Below are positions 43,301-54,051 of a stretch of 64,000 nt of DNA, piece by piece; positions within the stretch are counted from its first letter, which is position 1, and every line of letters begins with the position of its first letter. The notes under the pieces were generated by a model. It did no database searches. It worked only from the letters and a program-made list of their open reading frames with translations, and had not been told where the DNA came from. The DNA comes from Paraburkholderia bryophila (GTDB lineage: Bacteria > Pseudomonadota > Gammaproteobacteria > Burkholderiales > Burkholderiaceae), in the NCBI RefSeq assembly GCF_013409255.1, contig NZ_JACCAS010000001.1, positions 4,216,001 through 4,280,000 of the forward strand, in the 5' to 3' direction. The position numbers and the translations under genes were made by a program.

Positions 43301-44107
43301 CTAGATCTCGACAACCTTATTCCACCTGAACGCCGGATTTTCCCACTGTCCGGTGCGCCGGTCGAGGTAGCCGCGCGGGTTGCAGACCACGCGCGTGCCG
43401 TTCACGGTGTAGTCGAACGGCGTATGCGTGTGGCCATGAATCCATAGCGCGACCGGCGCGCGCACCAGTTCCGGCAAATGACTGACGAAGCCCGCCGACA
43501 CGCGGTCTTGGGCATACCGCTCGGCGAGACTCAGCCGATGCGGCGCGTGATGCGTGACGACGATCGTCTTGCCGTCGAACGGTTTGGCCAGCTCGCTTTC
43601 GAGCCAACTGCGTGCCTGCTGGTGCAACGCCAGCGAATCGCGGGGCGTGAAGTCGCGCGGGGCGTCGTGCGTGTCGTGCGGCCAGTTCGTCTGGATCGGG
43701 CCGCGAAAGTCGAGCATGGTGCGGCGCGCGGCATCGATCGAATCGGCCAGTGTGGCGGGGTCCGCGCCATACAGCGCGAAGTCGGTCCATAAGGTGGTGC
43801 CGAGCACGCGCCATTGACCCTGCGGGTCGACCAGCGTGGCGTTGTTCAGCACATGCACGTTGTCGACCTGCGCGGCCGCGTCGTATAGCGCGGCGTCGAG
43901 CGCGCCGAATTCGCCGTCGTAGTACTCGTGATTGCCGGGCACGTAGATCACCGGCACGGCGCCGTCGAAAGTTTGCGCGGCCCAGCGCGGGCCGGCCGCG
44001 TGATTGTGGATGTCGCCCGCCAGCACGATCAGGTCGGCCTGAGCATGCGGAATCAGCTCGGGTTCGTCGTTCTCCAGATGCAGATCGGACAGCACTCGAA
44101 TCTTCAC
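43301..44107 (-). CDS. Calcineurin-type metallophosphoesterase, 268 aa
   Basis: A two-metal phosphoesterase. Motifs in order are SDLHLE near the N-terminus, LAGDIHNH, VPGNHEYY, VVTHHAP and WIHGHTHTPFDY, the complete metal-binding set. GTG 44107 (starting KIRVLSDLHLE) is 8 bases after AGGAG; a GTG two codons earlier is only 2 bases from that site and is rejected. Such proteins are often annotated only generically; the substrate cannot be read from sequence. It lies between the SRAP gene and an FAD oxidase gene on the same strand. Confidence 0.88.
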   Translation of the reverse strand: MKIRVLSDLHLENDEPELIPHAQADLIVLAGDIHNHAAGPRWAAQTFDGAVPVIYVPGNHEYYDGEFGALDAALYDAAAQVDNVHVLNNATLVDPQGQWRVLGTTLWTDFALYGADPATLADSIDAARRTMLDFRGPIQTNWPHDTHDAPRDFTPRDSLALHQQARSWLESELAKPFDGKTIVVTHHAPHRLSLAERYAQDRVSAGFVSHLPELVRAPVALWIHGHTHTPFDYTVNGTRVVCNPRGYLDRRTGQWENPAFRWNKVVEI

Positions 44108-44158
44108 GGCCACGACTCCTGCAAACGGCGCCGCCGGGGAGGGTGGCGGCCTGAGACG

Positions 44159-45577
44159 TTAGCGTAGCACCTTGCCCGGGTTCATCAGATTCAGCGGATC
44201 GAGCGCACGTTTTACAGCGCGCATCAATTGCACTTCGACGTCCTGTTTGTAGTGCATCGCTTCGTCGATCTTCAACTGGCCGAGCCCGTGTTCCGCGCTG
44301 ATGCTGCCACGGTGCCGGTGCACGCTGTCGTAGACGATCTGGTTGATCGGGCTCTGGTACTGCTTGAGAAACACCTTCGCGTCGACACCCTCGGGCGCCT
44401 GCACGTTGTAGTGCAGATTACCGTCGCCGAGATGGCCGAAGGTCACCATGCGCACGCCGGGCACCGCCTGCGCGATCGCCGCATCGGTTTCCTCGATGAA
44501 ATGGCCGATGCGCGAAATCGGCACCGCGATGTCGTGCTTGATGTTCAGACCTTCCTCGGCCTGGGCGAGCGGAATGTGTTCGCGCAGATTCCAGAACGCC
44601 CGCGATTGCGCGAGGTTTTCCGCGACCACGGCGTCCTGCACCAGGCCTTCTTCGAGCGCGGTTTCCATCAGACGCTCGAACAGCGCGCGTGCATGTTCTT
44701 CGCTTTCGCTGTCCGACAGTTCCAGCAGCACGACTTGCGCGTGCGTGTCGGCGAACGGATAGCGCATCTGCTCGAAATGCCGTCCGACCAGACGCAGGCA
44801 GAAATCCGACATCAGTTCGAAACCGGTCAGCAGAGGCCCGGCGATGCGTTGCGTAAGGGACAGGAAATCGAGCGCCGCATGCGGCGACGCGAGCGCGGCC
44901 AGCGCCGTGACCCGCGCGGCCGGCCGCGGATGCAGCTTGAGCACGGCGGCGGTGATGATGCCGAGCGTGCCTTCGGCGCCGATGAACAGATCGCGCAGAT
45001 CGTAGCCGGTGTTGTCCTTGCGCAGTCCGCGCAGGCCGTCCCACAGTTCGCCTTGCGGCGTGACCACTTCGAGGCCGAGGCACAGTTCGCGCGTGTTGCC
45101 ATAGCGCAGCACGCCGGTGCCGCCCGCGTTGGTGGCGAGATTGCCGCCGATCGTGCAACTGCCTTCGGCCGCGAGGCTCAACGGGAACAGGCGGCCGGCT
45201 TCTTCGGCGTGCTTCTGCACCTCGGCGAGGATCACGCCGGCTTCGACGGTGATCGTGTTGTTGTGCGGATCGATGTCGCGGATGCGATTCAACCGCCGCA
45301 AGCTGATAACCGCCTGCGCGCCGCTCGCGTCCGGCGTGGCGCCGCCGGCGAGGCCGGTGTTGCCGCCCTGCGGCACCAACGCAATGCGATGCTCGACGGC
45401 GAGTTTGACGAGCGCGGCGGCCTCATTCGCGGTGGCCGGGCAGAGCACCGCACAGGCCGTGCCGGTGTAGCGACGGCGCCAGTCGGTGAGGTACGGGGCG
45501 GTGTCGTGCGTGTCGGTCAGGACATGGGTTGCGCCGATGGCGTCACGGCAGGCGGCGAGGAAAGCGGTTTGGGTCAT
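44159..45577 (-). CDS. FAD-linked oxidase, GlcD/D-2-hydroxyacid dehydrogenase type, 472 aa
   Basis: An N-terminal FAD-binding PCMH domain (about 35-215) with LVPQGGNTGLAGGATPD and GSCTIGGNLATNAGGTGVLRYGNTRELCLGLEVV, then the FAD_oxidase_C domain ending in HRHRGSISAEHGLGQLK and LDPLNLMNPGKVL. It should oxidise a D-2-hydroxyacid such as D-lactate, glycolate or D-2-hydroxyglutarate. No GlcE/GlcF subunits accompany it, so it is likely a stand-alone enzyme. ATG 45577 gives a standard-length protein. Confidence 0.9.
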   Translation of the reverse strand: MTQTAFLAACRDAIGATHVLTDTHDTAPYLTDWRRRYTGTACAVLCPATANEAAALVKLAVEHRIALVPQGGNTGLAGGATPDASGAQAVISLRRLNRIRDIDPHNNTITVEAGVILAEVQKHAEEAGRLFPLSLAAEGSCTIGGNLATNAGGTGVLRYGNTRELCLGLEVVTPQGELWDGLRGLRKDNTGYDLRDLFIGAEGTLGIITAAVLKLHPRPAARVTALAALASPHAALDFLSLTQRIAGPLLTGFELMSDFCLRLVGRHFEQMRYPFADTHAQVVLLELSDSESEEHARALFERLMETALEEGLVQDAVVAENLAQSRAFWNLREHIPLAQAEEGLNIKHDIAVPISRIGHFIEETDAAIAQAVPGVRMVTFGHLGDGNLHYNVQAPEGVDAKVFLKQYQSPINQIVYDSVHRHRGSISAEHGLGQLKIDEAMHYKQDVEVQLMRAVKRALDPLNLMNPGKVLR

Positions 45578-45638
45578 GTTGGTCGGTCAGCGGGTTCGGG
45601 GCGCGGAGATGGGTGACGGCGGGCGCTTTCTTTCTTTG

Positions 45639-46882
<1,244 letters not shown>

Positions 46883-46928
46883 CTAAGCACGGGCCAGAAA
46901 CACGGGTTCACGAAGCAAGGAGGTGGGT

Positions 46929-48245
46929 TTGTTGTCCAGGGTGCGTTTCGATCTCGACACGCTCAAAAGGCTCGCGCAATTTGCCGCGCAGCGCAGCAGC
47001 GAAGACCGCATTCCGCAGGTGGCCGGCAGTCTCACGTTCACCACCATGCTCGCGCTCGTGCCGCTCGCCACGGTCGCGTTCGCGCTGTTCACCGCGTTCC
47101 CGATCTTCAGTTCGTTCCAGGAGTCGCTGCAGTTTTTCCTCGCCGACCACCTGATGCCCGCGCAACTGAACAGTCAGATTTTCAAGTATCTGAACCAGTT
47201 CGCTTCGAAGGCCAAGGGGCTCACCACGATCGGCATGATCCTGCTGTTCCTCACGGCCGTGATGACCATGATGACGGTCGAATCCGCGTTCAACGTGATC
47301 TGGCGCGTGCGCAAGGCGCGACCCATCGCGCAGCGCATTCTGGTCTATTGGGCAATCATCACGCTCGGCCCGTTGCTGATCGGCGTGAGCCTGTCGATTT
47401 CCTCGTACCTGTTCACGCAATCCATGACGTTCACGGCGGCCCAGCGCATCACGCCGCTGATCGAATGGGCGCTCGCGGGCGCCGCGCTGCCGCTCACGGC
47501 GCTGGCCTTCACGATTCTCTACGTCTATTTGCCGAACTGCCGGGTGGAGTGGCGCGACGCGGTGATCGGCGGCGTGACCGCGGCGATTGCGTTTGAACTC
47601 TCCAAGCGCGGCTTCGGCTATTACGTGCGCCGGATTCCGACCTACACCGCCGTGTACGGCGCCTTCGCAGCCGTGCCGTTGTTCCTGCTCTGGATGTACC
47701 TGTGCTGGTTCATCACGCTGGCCGGCGCCATGATCGCGTCTGCGTTACCGGCGATCCGCATCGGGCAGTTTCATCGGCCTACGTTCGAGGGCAGCGACCT
47801 GTTCGACTCGCTCGAACTACTCGCGCGGCTTTCGGAAGCACGCGACGCGGGCAAGCGCGGTTACACGGTGCCCGAGCTCTCGCGGATGCTTCGCCGCGAT
47901 ATGGACACCACGATCAACCTGCTGCAAAAGCTGGAGGAAATCGAGTGGATCGCGCGCTTGCAGGAGGACGGCATGCGTCCGCACTTCCTGCTGCTCGCCA
48001 ACCCGGCGCAGATCACGGTGGAGCGCTTGTTCGACCTGTTCGTGATCGACCGCGCGGAGCTGGAGTATCAACTCGAACTCGACGCTACACGGGTGGATGG
48101 CGACACGCTGCTGTCCGCGCTGGATAACGACAAGCTGAAGAAGGTGACGCTCGCCGCTTTGTTGACGGCACGCGCGGCCGCTCGCGCGCAGCGTGCCGAA
48201 GACGGCGGAGAAAACGCGGCGTCGATGCCGCATCAGGCGGCTTGA
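46929..48245 (+). CDS. YihY-family inner-membrane protein, about 438 aa
   Basis: Six membrane helices (about 35-280), including TFTTMLALVPLATVAFALFTAFP and AVYGAFAAVPLFLLWMYLCWFITLAGAMI, characteristic of the YihY (formerly 'RNase BN') family. The cytoplasmic C-terminus has a winged-helix-like segment (YTVPELSRMLRRDMDTTINLLQKLEEI). No function is established. AGGAGG at 46918-46923 puts the start at TTG 46929 or 46932; the GTG 46923 overlaps the site and is unlikely. The family's usual length is about 400. Confidence 0.88.
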   Translation: MLSRVRFDLDTLKRLAQFAAQRSSEDRIPQVAGSLTFTTMLALVPLATVAFALFTAFPIFSSFQESLQFFLADHLMPAQLNSQIFKYLNQFASKAKGLTTIGMILLFLTAVMTMMTVESAFNVIWRVRKARPIAQRILVYWAIITLGPLLIGVSLSISSYLFTQSMTFTAAQRITPLIEWALAGAALPLTALAFTILYVYLPNCRVEWRDAVIGGVTAAIAFELSKRGFGYYVRRIPTYTAVYGAFAAVPLFLLWMYLCWFITLAGAMIASALPAIRIGQFHRPTFEGSDLFDSLELLARLSEARDAGKRGYTVPELSRMLRRDMDTTINLLQKLEEIEWIARLQEDGMRPHFLLLANPAQITVERLFDLFVIDRAELEYQLELDATRVDGDTLLSALDNDKLKKVTLAALLTARAAARAQRAEDGGENAASMPHQAA

Positions 48246-48313
48246 CGCGCCTTAGCGCAGCGCGTTTCCCCGCGGCATGACGAAGCACGGTGGCAAGGTG
48301 CCTATTTCAATCG

Positions 48314-48634
48314 CTACAGCGAAATCTTGCCGACGCAGATGTCCTTGAACATCACCCAATCGCCCATCAGGCTATAGACCGGGTGCCGGAAAGTAGCCGG
48401 CCGGTTCTTCTCGAAGAAGAAATGGCCGACCCACGCAAAGCCATATCCGCAGATCACCGCGGCCGGCAGCCATAGCCAGCCGCCGGTGGCGAGCGCCATC
48501 GCGAGACAGCCGATGACGCCGAGCGACCCCACGAAATGCAGCCGCCGCGAGACCGTATTGCGATGCTCGCTCAGATAGTACGGATAAAACTCCGCGAAAC
48601 TCGCGAAGTGATCGGTGTGGGCGGTTTGAGCCAT
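48314..48634 (-). CDS. DUF962/Mpo1-like membrane protein, 106 aa
   Basis: A small protein with FAEFYPYYLSEHRN and RRLHFVGSLGVIGCL at the N-terminal side and HFFFEKNRPATFRHPVYSLMGDW later, the pattern of DUF962. Members such as yeast Mpo1 are iron-dependent dioxygenases acting on 2-hydroxy fatty acids, using His residues like those in EHRN and RLHF. Three membrane segments are predicted. ATG 48634 follows CGGAGG. It is convergent with the YihY gene. Confidence 0.85.
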   Translation of the reverse strand: MAQTAHTDHFASFAEFYPYYLSEHRNTVSRRLHFVGSLGVIGCLAMALATGGWLWLPAAVICGYGFAWVGHFFFEKNRPATFRHPVYSLMGDWVMFKDICVGKISL

Positions 48635-48839
48635 CACGGCCTCCGGATTTCTATGTTTCTCGACTCCGTGCCTGTCGCTTCCAGGATGCTTCGTTGCGCG
48701 CCGTCGGCATGCCCGGCGCGCCGTCGAAACAGGGCAGGCGTGACCCATTGTGCGGCCATTCGACTCATGCGCGCAACCTGGCCATTCGGCCAATGGCGCG
48801 CCGCTTCCGGCGCGCTTATCGTGATGGTTTTCGCCGCGA

Positions 48840-49673
48840 CTATCGAGCGTCGCGAGGCGGTCGGGATGCGAAGCTGAAGAGGGCGTCGAGCGTGGCGTCG
48901 GGTTGCTCGGTCATCAAGGCGTGGCCGGCCTCCAGCGTGACGGTGTCGACCGCTACGCCCGCTTGCGCGAGCGCGTCGGCAAGCGCTTTGGCTGCGCGCG
49001 GCGGCGTCATTGCGTCGCGCCGGCCGACCACCACGCGGGCCGCGCAGCGCACCTGGGCGGCACGGGCGAGGCCATCCGTGTAGCTGTTGCAGGCGCTGAA
49101 GTCGGTGTGGAACAGATGGGCTTCGCCACGTGCCGACACGCGCTCCATCAGCCGCTGGTTCATGCCGTACAGCCAGAAGCCGGGGCCGGGGCACGAGGGT
49201 TTGGCGGCGAGCGTGGAATGCGACCATTCGTTGACCATGCCGATTGCTTCGGGTTCGCGATTTAGCGCGGCGTCGAGCAAGGTGTCGGAGACGGTCATCG
49301 GAATCGCCGTGGCGAGCAGCGCGAGGTGCGTCGCGCGCTCCGGGTAGCGGCCGGCGAAGTCGAGCGCGATCAGCGAGCCCATGCTGTGGCCGGCCACGAA
49401 CGCGCGTTGCACGCCGGCGGCGTCGAGCAGCGCGGCGAGCCAGTCGGCCATGGCGGGCACGGAGGTGAGCGCGGGGCCGCTGCTGCGGCAGTGGCCGGGC
49501 AGGTCGACCGCCAGCACGCCGAAACCGTGGTGTGCGAAGTAGCGGCTTTGCAGGGCCCACACGCTATGGTCGTGTTCCGCACCGTGGATGAACACGGCGG
49601 TCGGCAAAGCGGCGTCGAACGGTTTGCCACCGGTGTACGCGTACGCGGGTTGGCCTTGAACGGTGAGGATCAT
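48840..49673 (-). CDS. Alpha/beta hydrolase, 277 aa
   Basis: The nucleophile elbow is GHSMG with Ser97, the oxyanion strand VFIHGAEHDHSVW, an acid in VVVGRRDAM and the catalytic His in EAGHALM near the end. The core domain is complete with a lid (about 125-190). Substrate unknown. ATG 49673 overlaps the stop of the metY gene (ATGA), so the two are coupled, suggesting a role near sulfur amino-acid or methyl ester metabolism, though this is only context. Confidence 0.87.
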   Translation of the reverse strand: MILTVQGQPAYAYTGGKPFDAALPTAVFIHGAEHDHSVWALQSRYFAHHGFGVLAVDLPGHCRSSGPALTSVPAMADWLAALLDAAGVQRAFVAGHSMGSLIALDFAGRYPERATHLALLATAIPMTVSDTLLDAALNREPEAIGMVNEWSHSTLAAKPSCPGPGFWLYGMNQRLMERVSARGEAHLFHTDFSACNSYTDGLARAAQVRCAARVVVGRRDAMTPPRAAKALADALAQAGVAVDTVTLEAGHALMTEQPDATLDALFSFASRPPRDAR

Positions 49674-51031
49674 GCGGACTCCGGGCGGGGTTGGTCGGCG
49701 GCGCTCGGCGCAGCGGCACGGCCGCCTGGCGCCGCGCTCGAACCGCTCGCTTTCTGCGCGGCCTTCAGCGCGCGCTTGAGGTCGTCGATCAGGTCGTCGG
49801 GATCTTCGAGGCCGATCGACAGCCGGATCGTGCCTTCCGTGATGCCCGCCGCGGCGAGCGCGGCGGCGTCCATGCGGAAGTGCGTCGTCGATGCCGGATG
49901 GATCACCAGCGAGCGTGCGTCGCCGACGTTCGCCAGGTGCGAGAACAGCGATAGCGCTTCGATAAAGCTGCTGCCGGCCGCGCGGCCACCGCGCAAATCG
50001 AAGCTGAACACGGCACCCGCGCCGCGCGGCAGCAGCCGTTTGGCGAGCGCGTGATCCGGATGCGTCGGCAACTCCGGGTAGGCGACCGCGTCGACCGCCG
50101 CGTGAGACACGAGAAAGTCGACCGCCCGGCGCGTATTGGCAATGTGCCGCTCCATCCGCAAAGGCAGCGTCTCGATGCCTTGCAGCAACTGCCACGCAGC
50201 CTGTGGATGCAGGCATGCGCCGAAGTCGCGCAGACCTTCGCGGCGTGCGCGCAGCAGGAACGGCGCGACCGTGCTTTCCTCGCTGAACACCATGCCGTGA
50301 AAGCCGTCGTAAGGCTCGGTGAATTCGGGGAAAAGTCCGGAGGCCTCGAAGTCGAAGGTGCCGCCATCCACCAGCACGCCGCCGATCGTCGTGCCGTGGC
50401 CGCCCAGAAACTTGGTCGCCGAGTGGTAAGCGAAGTCGGCGCCGTGCTCGAACGGTCTGAGCAGATACGGCGTGGTGAAGGTCGAGTCGACCAGCAGCGG
50501 CACGCGGTGCTCGTGCGCGATCTGCGCGACGGCCGCAATGTCGAGCACGTCGAGGCCCGGGTTGCCGAGCGTTTCGCCGAACAGCAGGCGCGTGTTCGGG
50601 CGCAGCGCGGCGCGCCACGCGTCGGTATCGCCGGGCTTGACGAAGGTCGTCTCGATGCCGAAGCGCCGCAACGTGTAATGCAGCAGGTTGTGCGAGCCGC
50701 CGTACAGCGCGCTGGAGGCGACGATATGGGCGCCCGCGCCCATCAGCGTGGCGATCGCCAGATGCAGGGCGGCCTGGCCGCTGGCCGTGCCGATCGCGCC
50801 CGCGCCGTTTTCGAGCGCGGCCACGCGCTCTTCGAATACGGCCACGGTCGGGTTCGAGATGCGGGAATAGACGTGGCCCGCACGCTCCATATTGAAGAGC
50901 GCCGCGGCGTGGTCGGAATCGCGGAACGAAAACGAGGTAGTCTGGTAGATCGGCGTGGCGCGCGCGCCGGTGGTCGGGTCGGGCGCGGCGCCGGCGTGCA
51001 GCGCAAGCGTATCGAAACGGTTGGCGGACAT
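49670..51031 (-). CDS. metY: O-acetylhomoserine sulfhydrylase (MetY-type), 453 aa
   Basis: A Cys/Met-metabolism PLP enzyme that makes homocysteine from O-acetylhomoserine and sulfide. ATPIYQTTSFSF and YSRISNPTVAVFEERVAALE are family signatures; Lys207 in YHSATKFLGGHG binds PLP; GTRSLVIHPASTTH-type DARSLVIHPASTTH and IRLSIGLEDPDDLIDDL are near the C-terminus. Length and the RISNPT motif fit MetY better than MetZ, but O-succinylhomoserine use is possible. The tail is a 25-residue Ala/Ser/Pro-rich extension. ATG 51031 is the accepted start; no riboswitch was recognised upstream. Confidence 0.9.
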   Translation of the reverse strand: MSANRFDTLALHAGAAPDPTTGARATPIYQTTSFSFRDSDHAAALFNMERAGHVYSRISNPTVAVFEERVAALENGAGAIGTASGQAALHLAIATLMGAGAHIVASSALYGGSHNLLHYTLRRFGIETTFVKPGDTDAWRAALRPNTRLLFGETLGNPGLDVLDIAAVAQIAHEHRVPLLVDSTFTTPYLLRPFEHGADFAYHSATKFLGGHGTTIGGVLVDGGTFDFEASGLFPEFTEPYDGFHGMVFSEESTVAPFLLRARREGLRDFGACLHPQAAWQLLQGIETLPLRMERHIANTRRAVDFLVSHAAVDAVAYPELPTHPDHALAKRLLPRGAGAVFSFDLRGGRAAGSSFIEALSLFSHLANVGDARSLVIHPASTTHFRMDAAALAAAGITEGTIRLSIGLEDPDDLIDDLKRALKAAQKASGSSAAPGGRAAAPSAADQPRPESA

Positions 51032-51337
51032 GCTGGGCGGCGAGGCCACGAACGGCCCCGCGAAAGGTGAAAGTGGCGGCCATCCTATCACCGGCGTCGG
51101 GCGCATCAAGCGCGGTTTTCCCGATGCGCCGACGCGGTCGTGGGTGGAGTTCGCCTGGGATTCGCGCGGATCCGGCGCGGCTTGCGCGCGGATTCAGCAC
51201 GAATCGAGCACGGATTCAGCCGGGCGAACGCCCGTCGCGCCTTGGTGGGCGGCCCGCTTTCCTTTTATGGGCCTTTCCGCTAGGATCGAAAATCATTCAT
51301 GCATTACCAGCTTAGCGGGTATCTCGGGAGACAGATC
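51032..51337. other. Divergent intergenic region between metY and CBS gene
   Basis: About 300 bases holding no credible gene. A TAGGAT near 51280 could be a -10 for the CBS-domain gene. No known SAM or SAH riboswitch pattern was recognised on the metY side. Confidence 0.3.
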
Positions 51338-51796
51338 ATGCGAGTCAGCGACATTCTTAAGGTTAAAGGCAACACCCTTTTCACGGTCACGCCGGACACC
51401 ACGCTGCACGAAGCCGTCAACGCAATGGCCGAGCACGACATCGGCTCGCTGGTCGTGATGGAATACGGCGATCTGGTCGGCATGCTGACCTTCCGCGAAA
51501 TCATCAATACGCTGAGCAAGAACGGCGGCAGCGTCGGCACCTCCACGATCCGCAAGGTCATGGACGACCACCCGCTCACCTGCACACCGGAAACGGACGT
51601 GAACGAAGTCCGCCGCATGATGCTCGAGCACCACGTGCGCTATCTGCCGGTACTGGAAAGCCGTACGCTGATGGGCGTGATCTCGTTCTACGACGTCGCC
51701 AAGGCCGTGGTTGAAGAGCAGGGTTTCGAGAACCGTATGCTCAAGGCCTATATCCGCGACTGGCCGGAAGAGCAGCAGGAACAACCCGCGCGTTAA
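51338..51796 (+). CDS. CBS-domain pair protein, 152 aa
   Basis: Two CBS motifs in tandem (about 8-60 and 78-133) form a Bateman module that usually binds adenine nucleotides. The first has TLHEAVNAMAEHDIGSLVVMEYGDLVGMLTFREI, the second DVNEVRRMMLEHHVRYLPVLESRTLMGVISFYDV. There is no further domain, so it would act as a stand-alone sensor or regulatory partner. ATG 51338 (MRVSDILKVKG) is the normal family start; GGGAG lies upstream. An intrinsic terminator follows. Confidence 0.9.
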   Translation: MRVSDILKVKGNTLFTVTPDTTLHEAVNAMAEHDIGSLVVMEYGDLVGMLTFREIINTLSKNGGSVGTSTIRKVMDDHPLTCTPETDVNEVRRMMLEHHVRYLPVLESRTLMGVISFYDVAKAVVEEQGFENRMLKAYIRDWPEEQQEQPAR

Positions 51797-51885
51797 TGTG
51801 AGTTAGTGAGTTAATGCGCGGTGACTCACCGCGGCGCTCGGGCATTCGCTGTGAGCGGTTGCGGTGAGCGCGAATATACAGTCAG

Positions 51886-51913
51886 AGCGCGCGCGAAAGC
51901 GTGCGCTTTTTTT
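51886..51913 (+). terminator. Intrinsic terminator after the CBS gene
   Basis: AGCGCGCGC, a GAAA tetraloop-like turn, GCGTGCGCT and a run of seven T. One G-U pair interrupts the stem. Confidence 0.8.
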
Positions 51914-51975
51914 GTGCCCGGACTTGTGCTCAAGCCCGCCACCCTGTTGCTCTTTTAGCGTGCCCTTCGAACTTC

Positions 51976-53913
51976 ATGAGCGATCGTCCGATACCTGCCG
52001 CCCGCCGCACCGCCCGCACCCACGAGGCGCACGAGTCCCAGTTCCGGCTGCTCAGTCAGCGCCGCTTCGCGCCGTTTTTCTGGACCCAGTTCCTCGGTGC
52101 GATGAACGACAACGTGTTCAAGATCGGTTTCACGTCGCTGGTCACGTATCAGGCGGCACGCTTTTCCGGTGTCGATCCGGCCACGGCGGCGTTCCTGATC
52201 TCGGCCATTTTCATTCTGCCGTTCGTGCTGCTGTCCGCCACCTCTGGCCAGATCGCCGACAAATACGACAAGGCGATGCTCACGCGCTTCGTCAAGACGT
52301 TCGAAATCGTCGTGATGCTGATCGGCGGAACGGGGTTCTGGCTGCATAGCGCGCCACTACTGTACCTGTGCACGTTTCTGATGGGCGTGCATTCAACCGT
52401 GTTCGGACCGGTCAAGTATTCGTACCTGCCGCAGCATCTGTCGAAGTCGGAACTGGTCGGCGGCAACGGCATGGTCGAGATGGGCACCTTCGTGGCGATC
52501 CTGATCGGCACGATTATCGGCGGCGCGGGTGCGGGTTTCGTCGAGCATGGCGCGGTGGTGCTGGCCTGCGCGTGCGTCGCAATCGCGGTGGTCGGGCGCT
52601 TCGTGTCGAACTACGTGCCGGTCACGCCGGCGGCGCAACCGGATTTGCGCATCAACTGGAATCCGGTCACCGAGACGTGGCGCAACCTGAAGCTGGCGCG
52701 CGAAAACCGCACCGTGTTTCTGAGCCTGCTGGGGATCTCCTGGCTGTGGTTCGTGGGCGCGACGTTTCTGTCGTCGTTTTTCAGCTTCGCGAAGAACGTG
52801 CTGTCCGCCAACCCGGACGTCGTGACCGTGCTGCTCGGCACGTTCTCGATCGGCATCGGCCTCGGTTCGCTGATGTGCGAAAAACTCTCGAAGCGGCGCA
52901 TTGAAATCGGTCTGGTGCCGCTCGGCTCGATCGGTATGAGCGTGTTTGCGATCGATCTGTTTTTTGCCAGCCACGCGCTGCCGCTGGCCGGCCATCTGCT
53001 GAGCGTCGGCGAGTTTCTCGCGCAGCCCGCCCACTGGCGCGTGCTGGCCGATCTGTTCCTGCTCGCCATGTTCGGCGGCTTCTACAGCGTGCCGTTGTAC
53101 GCGCTGATCCAGAGCCGCAGCCAGCCGAGCCACCGCGCGCGGATCATTGCGGCGAACAATATTCTGAACTCGCTGTTCATGATTCTTTCGTCGCTGATGG
53201 CGGTCGGGCTGACCTCGGCCGGCTTCAGTATTCCGGCGCTTTTCCTGATCACCGCGCTGCTGAATATCGTGGTGGCGACCTACATTTACTCGCTGGTGCC
53301 GGAGTTTCTGCTGCGCTTCGTCGCGTGGGTGCTCGTGCATACGTTCTATCGGATCCGGCTCGTGCATGCCGAACGGATTCCGGAAGAGGGCGCGGCGGTG
53401 CTCGTTTGCAATCACGTGAGCTTCGTCGACGCGATCGTCATCATGGCCGAAAGCCCGCGGCCGATCCGTTTCGTGATGGATCACCAGATCTTCAAATCGC
53501 CGTTCGCCGGCTGGGTGTTCCGTCATGCGAAGGCGATTCCGATCGCGCCGGCCCATCAGGATCCGGAATTGTTGACGCGTGCCTACGAACGTTGCGCGCA
53601 GGCGCTGGCCGAGGGCGATCTGGTTTGCATCTTCCCGGAAGGCAAGCTCACCAAGACCGGCGACATGAATCCGTTCCGTCATGGCGTGACCGAGATCATC
53701 AAGCGCACGCCCGCACCGGTTGTGCCGATGGCGCTGCGCGGGCTGTGGGGCAGCGTGTTTTCGCGCGCCAACGACGCGCGCTGGCCGCGGCCGGTTCAAA
53801 AGGGCGTGATGAGCCGGTTGACGCTCGCGGTGGGCGAGCCGATCGACCCGGAATTAGCGACGCCTGAGTTGCTGCAGCAGGTCGTGACCGAGCTGCGCGG
53901 GGCGCGGAAGTAG
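51976..53913 (+). CDS. MFS transporter-acyltransferase (LplT-PlsC-like) fusion, 645 aa
   Basis: The N-terminal 430 residues are a 12-helix major facilitator similar to lysophospholipid transporter LplT (FFWTQFLGAMNDNVFKIGF is diagnostic). The C-terminal 200 residues are a PlsC acyltransferase: NHVSFVDAIVI has the HX4D catalytic motif and FPEGKLTKTGDM the substrate-binding FPEG. In E. coli LplT and Aas are separate proteins that flip and re-acylate lysophosphatidylethanolamine; here transport and acylation seem joined, but the Aas AMP-ligase domain is absent, so acyl donor use must differ. ATG 51976 is the first Met of a plausible cytoplasmic lead. aroC follows 138 bases later. Confidence 0.9.
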   Translation: MSDRPIPAARRTARTHEAHESQFRLLSQRRFAPFFWTQFLGAMNDNVFKIGFTSLVTYQAARFSGVDPATAAFLISAIFILPFVLLSATSGQIADKYDKAMLTRFVKTFEIVVMLIGGTGFWLHSAPLLYLCTFLMGVHSTVFGPVKYSYLPQHLSKSELVGGNGMVEMGTFVAILIGTIIGGAGAGFVEHGAVVLACACVAIAVVGRFVSNYVPVTPAAQPDLRINWNPVTETWRNLKLARENRTVFLSLLGISWLWFVGATFLSSFFSFAKNVLSANPDVVTVLLGTFSIGIGLGSLMCEKLSKRRIEIGLVPLGSIGMSVFAIDLFFASHALPLAGHLLSVGEFLAQPAHWRVLADLFLLAMFGGFYSVPLYALIQSRSQPSHRARIIAANNILNSLFMILSSLMAVGLTSAGFSIPALFLITALLNIVVATYIYSLVPEFLLRFVAWVLVHTFYRIRLVHAERIPEEGAAVLVCNHVSFVDAIVIMAESPRPIRFVMDHQIFKSPFAGWVFRHAKAIPIAPAHQDPELLTRAYERCAQALAEGDLVCIFPEGKLTKTGDMNPFRHGVTEIIKRTPAPVVPMALRGLWGSVFSRANDARWPRPVQKGVMSRLTLAVGEPIDPELATPELLQQVVTELRGARK

Positions 53914-54051
53914 CGGGTGGATCGGGCGCGCCGCTCCCAGGCGGCCTCGCCCGGCACTTGTCCAGAAGGCCTATAGCGAACCTGCGCCACCGCCTGGCCC
54001 CTAACGGGCTGGCATAATAGTGCCTTCCCCGCATTTCTTTGGACGACGCCC

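Noticed and set aside
48840..51200. A single 786-codon gene covering the hydrolase and metY region
   Set aside because: The upstream part is an Arg-rich shadow of metY; the real hydrolase begins at 49673, overlapping the metY stop.
51032..51300. A SAM or SAH riboswitch before metY
   Set aside because: No matching conserved core or pairing pattern was recognised by eye; a covariance search would be needed to be sure.
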